Assembly (NCBI RefSeq): GCF_008831285.2
Contig: NC_045144.1
Coordinates: 5,416,575 to 5,480,574, forward strand
DNA length: 64,000 bases
Source of the DNA: Nymphaea colorata
Lineage: Eukaryota; Streptophyta; Magnoliopsida; Nymphaeales; Nymphaeaceae
Reading direction: 5' to 3'
Below the pieces are notes generated by a model. It was given only the letters and a program-made list of their open reading frames with translations, did not search any database and was not told the origin of the DNA. Made by a program: the position numbers and the translations under genes. Each line of letters starts with the position of its first letter. The stretch's first letter is position 1. This document shows positions 61,301 through 64,000 of this stretch, piece after piece.

Positions 61301-63458
61301 TTTCTAGTTTGATTTTGTTGGCTGAAACTCTCATCGTGGGCCTCAAGTGTGAGTATAGAACATGATTCTAAACCAATTATAACTATCTCCAACATTTGGT
61401 CTGTTGGATTCTATCGTTCCCCTTAGCCTACTTTTGTTCACAACTGACTCTGATTAAGGCACAAGGTAGTGTCAGACCCAAGTATACCTGACCATTAGCT
61501 CTTTTTCCATTATAACAACTCAATGAGAACTGTCTACAACATTTGGTCTGTTGGATTCTATTGTTTCCCTTAGCTTACTTTTGTTCACAACTGACTCTGA
61601 ACAAAGGCACAAGGTAGTGTTAGACCCAAGTATATATGTCCATTAGCTCTTTTCCAAATCACAGGTATTGGACCTTCCTTCCTCTTTTACACTTGAGATG
61701 TCACACAAATACTTAGGTTTTTCTGTTGTTAGATGAGCTTTAACACTTGAGATCTTAAACATAATCCCTAGGTTTTCCCACCGCTAGACAAACATAGGCC
61801 ATATGTTAGTTAAGCCCCTGAGAAGACCAACCCAGACTAGTTGAGAATAGAAGATTCAGTCTTTTAGAAAAATCAATAAAAGAATATAGAAACACAACAA
61901 TTAAATGATCAGAAGAATACATACAATATCAACAATCACCGTAAATCAAGTATAATACATAGTTCACCTATTATGCATAGTACCTGATGATGATAAAGTT
62001 ATAAACTACATTGTAACAATCCAATGCTACTAAAGGGTTCAAATAAAGTCACTGGCGTAATAAAAGGCAGTGAGCAAAAACCTTCAGCACTTGCCTCATA
62101 GAAGAAAGAAAAAGAAGCATCAACAGTAAGGGTAGACAGCATGGCAGCAACTCAGTAAAATTCATGAAGACAAAAAAAACAAAGAAGAAAAAAAGACAAA
62201 GGAGGAGGAAAAAAAGGAAAAGATAAAAAAGAAAAAAAGAGTATGAAAAGACGATGCAGGCAGAAAAAAGTAAAAAAGGAAGATAACAAGAAACAAACTC
62301 GTCAGTAGATATAGAAAAAGAGGGTCAAGTGTTTTGACTCCTTAGTTTTTCTTCTTCTTCTTTTTTTATTTTTTGGGAATGCTGAATACTTGATCAAAGG
62401 CCCGGTGACTAATGGCTAATTTTAGAGCCATGATTTTGGTCTAAAACTGGTTGGGTTAACACCCACAGCCAACCAGACATACAATTCGACTGACTAGTTG
62501 GTGTTTTGACCATAAAGGTTTCGACAATTAGCTAAAATCAGCTTTGCTGATCTTCTTCCCTAAAAATCTCAAGTTGAACGCGTTAGGTGTTTTCACTTGT
62601 ACTATCATTATCATCAATCATTCTCATAATTGTACGTAAATGTGACTCTGGCTTTTATTTTATCTGAATTAAGTATTGAAGTTGTGTTCCTCTAGAAATC
62701 AAAAGCAAATGAAGGTTTCTTAATTAAACTTGAGATTTAGCAAAAAATAGCTACATGAAAACCAAGTAATAGTAAAATTACTAGCATGAAGTGAACCCAA
62801 TTACCATGCCTGATTTAGATGACGTACAAGTATTTTTCTGCCATCTTGAGTGACAAAAACAGAACTAAGGTAGACCATCTAGCTACACAGCCCATGCACT
62901 AGCCTTTCCATCTATCAAAGCACTTGGTTTGCATTTCGCATCATTTCAATTTGCCATGAGGCATAATTCAACTAAATTTAACAGTATCGTCCATACACAT
63001 CTAATGCCTCATTTTGTAAGCAATATGGACAAGCACCAGGCATGCTAGACACCGAAGCCTGTCATGTGATAAATGCCATATGAATTTCAAGCCTAATGTC
63101 AGGGTCTAAATGTCTAGCTGTGGATACGAATATTAAGCATTAGAGAATGTGAACCCACTTCTATTTCCAGTCATCAACATTAAAATTTAGAAGCAAAAAA
63201 AAATTAATAATAATAAACTAAGAAGAACCTTGGAATGTCCATAGGAAAGAAAAGGATAAAAGGAAAAATGATCCAAGATTCCATGAACCATACTCTTTTA
63301 AGGAACAACCAGAAACGAACTAGAATTTGGACAAGGAGCAGCATATCCTAATCTGATACAATATAATGAATACAAGGGTTTCTGCAGGCATCTAACCTTT
63401 TTTTCACAAGTTGACCAACCACAAGAAAACGGAGAAATTCCAACAGATGGAATACCTT
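37359..63458 (-). CDS. IPK: isopentenyl phosphate kinase, 3' eight exons (5' end outside window)
   Basis: This kinase phosphorylates isopentenyl (and dimethylallyl) monophosphate to the diphosphate, feeding cytosolic isoprenoid synthesis. Exons in transcript order on the minus strand are 63458-63397, 41932-41876, 40835-40800, 39405-39328, 39170-39104, 38938-38876, 37656-37553 and 37460-37359. All have GT...AG introns and consistent phase, giving 188 complete codons plus stop. Landmarks in order: [16 protein letters not shown], then [13 protein letters not shown] (joined across two exons), [45 protein letters not shown] and the C terminus [14 protein letters not shown]. These are conserved blocks of the amino-acid-kinase-fold IPK family, covering the acceptor-site and nucleotide-binding halves. 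The N-terminal Lys/Gly loop and the GSFGHF block lie beyond position 64000. The frame is intact. Its most unusual trait is the 21.5-kb first visible intron filled with retrotransposons. Confidence 0.93.
42461..42544 (+). repeat. gypsy 5' LTR, left part
   Basis: This 84-bp piece is nearly identical to 58347-58431 of the 3' LTR. It is interrupted after GATCT by copia A and resumes at 53395. Confidence 0.93.
42545..42820 (-). repeat. copia A 3' LTR (276 bp)
   Basis: This has TG...CA ends and lies next to the purine tract on the minus strand. It carries a short GC-rich segment (near 42763-42778) absent from the other LTR. Confidence 0.95.
42815..43977 (-). pseudogene. copia A C-terminal reverse transcriptase and RNase H
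   Basis: 43973-43479 continues the RT interrupted by copia [21 protein letters not shown], the catalytic box [11 protein letters not shown], then [13 protein letters not shown] stop or frameshift separates it from 43372-42815, the RNase H domain ([42 protein letters not shown]). The frame runs into the 3' LTR. Confidence 0.88.
43978..44476 (-). repeat. copia B 3' LTR (499 bp)
   Basis: This has TG...CA ends, includes a (TA)n microsatellite at about 44431-44456, and is adjacent to the purine tract. Confidence 0.95.
44490..45686 (-). CDS. copia B pol, second part (RT and RNase H)
   Basis: 398 codons in the same frame as the preceding part, beginning [20 protein letters not shown]. The reverse-transcriptase catalytic box is [11 protein letters not shown]; then come [15 protein letters not shown], the RNase H block [21 protein letters not shown] with [16 protein letters not shown], and [18 protein letters not shown], all normal for Ty1/copia. 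The frame ends just before the purine tract and 3' LTR. Without readthrough of the upstream TAG this part would not be translated as part of the polyprotein. Confidence 0.88.
   Translation of the reverse strand: MDVKNAFLNGQLQEEVFMSASPGFDLPQNKVLRLKKALYGLKQALKAWFDKFSSVMFNQSFQSCYSDTAMFVKTTSVGVIVLLLYVDDMVITRSDDKGIIEVKHFLNKCFRMTDLGRLTYFLGIEVAYSKQGYLLSQMKFASELVDRTNISDDKVVDIPEALGVKMKIDDGEILENPTPFRQIVGALSYLSITRPDIAHAVHVISQFQQRPTSVHMGAAMRIVRYVKNTINKGLFLSSSSILELVAYTDADWGGDPNNRHSTTGFCVFLGDSLISWRCKKQNKVSLSSTEAEYHAMATTTMEIVWLKSLLKDMGIHIMNPVKLCCDNKSAIYIASNHTFHERTKHIEMDCHYIREEFLQKNIDLSYVPSEYQLGDFFTKALAAARFQFLLGKLSVITP
45699..48578 (-). CDS. copia B gag-pol, first part (gag, PR, INT, start of RT)
   Basis: An open frame of 959 codons. 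Residues 1-230 are the copia gag region ([16 protein letters not shown], then [10 protein letters not shown]), with a zinc knuckle at 268-281 ([14 protein letters not shown]). The protease active site is at about 343-353 ([11 protein letters not shown]). The integrase zinc finger is at about 477-507 (HQRLGHSN ... CCNDC), and the core has catalytic Asp 533 (HSDVWG), Asp 597 (SDSGGEF) and Glu 633 (NGVAERKH). The reverse transcriptase begins near 855 ([12 protein letters not shown]). Translation stops at a TAG at 45699-45701; four codons later the same frame carries on into the rest of RT and RNase H. A single nonsense codon therefore separates the halves. Confidence 0.9.
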   Translation of the reverse strand: MLIVPMDDKVSSLPFPKLSSTNYIQWARTMEHFIRSKSLWGLVDGTKLVPQLVLTKVVDGRAMELDATEKEKVMAEYNKKWEEWSVGHHKIITWILTCVDNATSGQISKLNSALEAWEYLKKTHTMRDVAYMHHVQLKIHNLQQGDRSIKDYVAEMDQLYDELSIFEPHWTQDLILREKQIQREKFYKFIIGLRPEFDGVKTALLHRSKTPYMNEAIAELQMEENRLCLDKEKVNNVLATSRPGAHLRPYRPPHFNRTNEGARRKVICYHCQEEGHTKPRCPKLRTFDKRSNVAAPIQEERKEASSFKLDQLISALQPFLKGGGTPSTLGATVASTSSSKYSWIIDSGASFHMTPCGSLLTECTKNDSYSFVKTADGTSLEIDFIGNLDLDFGSKTLKVPQVRHTPKLSLNLLSVFQIADLGFDIIFSQSKCLIQDRVSKKMIEEGFRTKDLYYIDFLDLSRPSCNISKECDIQTWHQRLGHSNIEKMSHLPFMENFCQKNFCCNDCIKAKMKALPFDNRNFIAQKSFDLVHSDVWGPAPIMSKGGLLYYVIFIDDYSRHTWVYFLKHKSEVFINFKNFYNMIYTQFGSNIKVFRSDSGGEFMSNEFQQFLKEKDIVHQRSCPNTPQQNGVAERKHRHIIETTRALLLSKNVPKNFWAEAVLTSTYLINRMPTKLLKHVSPFEKLHHVKPNYNRLKVFGCKCFVLSDKDDKLSSKAISCVFIGYSETQKGYGCHDIEKDKVYVSKNVIFLENEDGFKDEPKKLEDYTFLWTNDIDDDEPDKVVEVPIEEVNNDNSTHLIPPKEILVYRRRDTQNQETNQSLPRRSQRHTRPPQRFISYESFFPEFRACLMAHHSFYEPSSYLEAKEDPNWIEAMNLELKALESNKTWDIVPLPTGKKTIGCRWIYKIKTRSDGTLERYMARLIAKGYAQEYEIDYEETFAPVARITSVRTLIAIASVKH
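48892..49386 (-). repeat. copia B 5' LTR (495 bp)
   Basis: This has TG...CA ends, is adjacent to the primer-binding site, and is about 98% identical by eye to the 3' LTR. Confidence 0.95.
49387..51062 (-). pseudogene. copia A integrase and N-terminal reverse transcriptase
   Basis: 51032-50166 encodes the integrase zinc region ([15 protein letters not shown]) and core ([30 protein letters not shown]); the metal-binding Asp and Glu residues are recognisable. A frameshift near 50200 moves the reading into the linker 50190-49709. 49696 onward is the RT start ([56 protein letters not shown]), cut off exactly where copia B begins at 49386. Confidence 0.85.
51063..52697 (-). pseudogene. copia A gag-protease
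   Basis: The frame reads 544 codons. Residues from about 70 hold the copia gag block ([19 protein letters not shown]), then [19 protein letters not shown]-type helices, a zinc knuckle [14 protein letters not shown], and the protease motif [12 protein letters not shown]. It ends at a TGA right before the GAG-pre-integrase block [10 protein letters not shown], so the polyprotein is interrupted there. The N-terminal 55 or so residues are encoded by the 173-bp GGGCC-rich insert and are not gag-like; a different frame upstream (near 52705-52655) looks like the original start. Confidence 0.85.
52466..52638. other. 173-bp GGGCC-rich insertion with 17-bp flanking direct repeat
   Basis: The segment is flanked by exact copies of CGTGACTTGAACCGGTA at 52449-52465 and 52639-52655 and sits at the start of the copia A gag gene. 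It is very GC-rich with GGGCCGGGCC motifs. Its 19-bp core GCCCGATTATTAACGGGCC (52585-52603) is also found, reverse-complemented, in the hAT-like element at 28609-28627. The 17-bp duplication is too long for hAT. Possible origins are a SINE-like insertion, or filler DNA copied during break repair. Confidence 0.8.
53137..53394 (-). repeat. copia A 5' LTR (258 bp)
   Basis: This has TG...CA ends and sits immediately next to the Met-tRNA primer-binding site at 53124-53136. It is 97% or so identical by eye to the 3' LTR outside indels. Confidence 0.95.
53395..53557 (+). repeat. gypsy 5' LTR, right part
   Basis: It begins with the duplicated GATCT and continues the LTR; 53400-53486 matches 58432-58518. 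The last 71 bp (53487-53557), a CT-rich segment ending GGCTAACA, have no counterpart in the truncated 3' LTR. Confidence 0.9.
53560..53572 (+). promoter_or_regulatory. gypsy primer-binding site
   Basis: TGGTATCAGAGCC lies two bases after the 5' LTR and is complementary to the 3' end of plant initiator methionine tRNA. Confidence 0.9.
53577..54583 (+). pseudogene. gypsy gag, broken
   Basis: The gag frame opens [12 protein letters not shown] at 53577 right after the primer-binding site and stops after about 56 codons; other pieces continue in different frames. The retrotransposon gag core is readable at 54263-54583 ([20 protein letters not shown], then [32 protein letters not shown]). It ends in a stop where the downstream frame should continue, so a further frameshift lies near 54575-54585. 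It cannot encode a functional capsid as it stands. Confidence 0.8.
54525..58318 (+). pseudogene. gypsy pol, broken (PR-RT-RNase H-INT)
   Basis: 54525-56099 has a CX2C-type finger ([16 protein letters not shown]), an aspartic protease motif [12 protein letters not shown], then reverse transcriptase with [19 protein letters not shown] and a catalytic box FFDD in place of the usual YxDD. A frameshift near 56090 leads into 56111-56830, which holds the RT thumb and RNase H ([21 protein letters not shown]) and a 36-bp in-frame duplication. A further break near 56830 is followed by the integrase zinc finger ([12 protein letters not shown] ... CDVCQCNK), a stop near 57300, and the integrase core 57336-57950 ([17 protein letters not shown]). 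57914-58318 is the C-terminal tail [11 protein letters not shown] with a chromodomain-like end. At least four breaks make it inactive. Confidence 0.88.
56405..56476 (+). repeat. 36-bp exact tandem duplication in gypsy pol
   Basis: The unit starting AAGGTGGCATTCGACAAACT occurs twice without mismatch (56405-56440 and 56441-56476). It keeps the frame and repeats 12 residues ([12 protein letters not shown]) between the reverse transcriptase and RNase H. Confidence 0.97.
58347..58518 (+). repeat. gypsy 3' LTR, 3'-truncated
   Basis: This starts TGTTACGATCCATATAGGGA and matches the uninterrupted 5' LTR until GTTGATT. It then passes directly into unrelated intron sequence, with no terminal CA and no target-site duplication matching the left flank (GGTGATG). 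Confidence 0.9.
58519..60479. other. IPK intron between the gypsy element and the copia relic
   Basis: Mostly AT-rich sequence without a gene. Around 59470-59800 there are clustered CCTAGG/GCCTAGGC motifs at both ends of a T/C-rich block, in partly inverted arrangement, resembling a common plant repeat with CTAGGC subterminal motifs. A 21-bp phrase ACTACAAGGAGTGATG(G/C) is duplicated around 59888 and 59928. Confidence 0.45.
60480..61210 (-). pseudogene. old Ty1/copia pol relic
   Basis: Translated on the minus strand with frame changes, fragments of copia reverse transcriptase appear in proper order: near 61170-61080 the block around KARLVAKGY ... DYEETFAPV is recognisable in decayed form ([12 protein letters not shown]-like), near 60900-60920 LYGLKQ, near 60830-60760 [17 protein letters not shown] (compare [10 protein letters not shown] of copia B), and near 60490-60540 the [10 protein letters not shown]-type region. 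Stops and frameshifts are frequent. No LTRs are seen. It is much older than the nested copias. Confidence 0.7.
61391..61653. repeat. 147-bp tandem duplication
   Basis: The unit starting AACATTTGGTCTGTTGGATT begins at 61391 and 61538. Both copies carry CTTTTGTTCACAACTGACTC, GGCACAAGGTAGTGT and GACCCAAGTATA, with about 10% differences. Confidence 0.9.
61660..63396. other. IPK intron, no further gene seen
   Basis: AT-rich. A purine-rich tract of AAAGAAGAAAAAAAG repeats lies at 62100-62290. I find no additional IPK exon or recognisable transposon protein. Confidence 0.5.
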
Positions 63459-64000
63459 CTGCAAGATCAAAACCAAAGTGGAATATTAGGAATATTAGAA
63501 ATACAGTGAACTCAAAGTGCAAGCAGATATAAAAGATCCATTAAGATAATTAAGATTTTTAATTGTAGAAATATTAATTGGAATTGTAACTGGTTTTGAT
63601 GTAACTGGATTACTCCAATTTATTCTATTTATGCATAAATTGCATAAACTAGAGGCTTTTCCCCAAAAAATCCAGGCAATTCATGGGTCAAATTGGAGAA
63701 ATGCTAAAGCAAAATAACTATGCTCAAACAAGAAATGAAATATATAATTGCCATTAACTTGAAATTGGCCCTTAAAAGCATGTAAGTGACATTGCTTTAC
63801 AAGCTCTTTCGTATTATATACAATTCAAGAAACATAATTTGGTAAGATCTGAACTCCATCGCAGGTCTAGCAAAAGATTGTAGTAGATTAGAGTAGTCTG
63901 GCACCATAAGCTAGCAAGAAATTGATTAAATCATAAAAATGCAGAAAGACAGCAAGCACCATTTCAACAGCCGTTCGTTTGGAAATTACATGCCACCATA
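63459..64000 (-). other. IPK upstream intron reaching the window edge
   Basis: The splice acceptor (TTGCAG on the minus strand) is at 63459-63464. Beyond it I cannot find the GSFGHF-containing exon or the N-terminal exons expected of an IPK, so they must lie to the right of position 64000. Confidence 0.6.

Larger units (their letters stand above)
41933..63396 (-). other. 21.5-kb intron of IPK packed with nested retrotransposons
   Basis: The donor is GTTAGATG on the minus strand at 63396 and the acceptor is TCCAG ending at 41933. The phase matches on both sides (Lys codon complete / Ile codon). About 16 kb of it is the gypsy-copia-copia nest at 42461-58518; the rest includes an older copia relic at 60480-61210 and tandem repeats. 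Both nested copias lie in the same orientation as the IPK transcript and the gypsy element is antisense. Confidence 0.9.

Noticed and set aside
1-64000. CRISPR arrays, bacterial operons, rRNA or tRNA genes
   Set aside because: No regularly spaced short repeats, no tRNA-like A/B box pairs and no rRNA sequence were recognised; the Met-tRNA-like motifs are retrotransposon primer-binding sites.

Overview
This is nuclear DNA from a flowering plant. The host genes are intron-rich with GT...AG splice sites, and their products belong to plant families: a SEC61 alpha translocon subunit, a JAZ/TIFY jasmonate repressor, a plant-type isopentenyl phosphate kinase, and an At1g65710-like myristoylated protein. 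The space between them is AT-rich and filled with Ty1/copia, Ty3/gypsy, LINE, hAT-like and Tourist-like elements. I cannot place the species from sequence alone.

Layout. 1-4.5 kb: non-genic sequence with a decayed transposon and a LINE endonuclease scrap. 4.5-12.8 kb (+): SEC61 alpha, six coding exons, apparently intact (477 aa), preceded by a GC-rich promoter/5' UTR region. 15.1-17.4 kb (-): a single-exon 752-aa Ser/Arg-rich protein of the At1g65710 type. 17.4-29.2 kb: repeat-rich intergenic DNA containing a 162-bp-class tandem repeat, a Tourist-like MITE and an 832-bp hAT-like element with a perfect 8-bp target-site duplication. 29.2-32.5 kb (+): a complete five-exon JAZ gene (272 aa) with TIFY and Jas domains, a G-box about 300 bp upstream, and the split-Jas intron whose retention would stop translation immediately after KRRDR. 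34.5-36.5 kb (-): a LINE remnant lacking its reverse-transcriptase domain. 37.4-63.5 kb (-): the last eight coding exons of isopentenyl phosphate kinase; the 5' exons lie beyond the right edge.

The most striking structure is the 21.5-kb intron of the isopentenyl phosphate kinase gene (41933-63396). A Ty3/gypsy element sits there antisense to the host gene. A Ty1/copia element (copia A) inserted into that element's 5' LTR (TSD GATCT), and a second copia element (copia B) then inserted into the reverse transcriptase of copia A (TSD TGCTC). A GGGCC-rich 173-bp segment flanked by a 17-bp direct repeat also broke the gag gene of copia A. LTR pairs look only about 1-3% diverged by eye, so all three insertions seem recent. 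An older copia relic lies further upstream in the same intron.

Functionally, SEC61 alpha forms the ER protein channel, JAZ restrains MYC-type jasmonate responses, and isopentenyl phosphate kinase returns isopentenyl monophosphate to the isoprenoid pool. They are unrelated neighbours rather than a cluster. I found no CRISPR, tRNA or rRNA gene and no convincing new multi-gene system; the nested intron, the JAZ splice switch and the odd filler-like insertion are the best leads.
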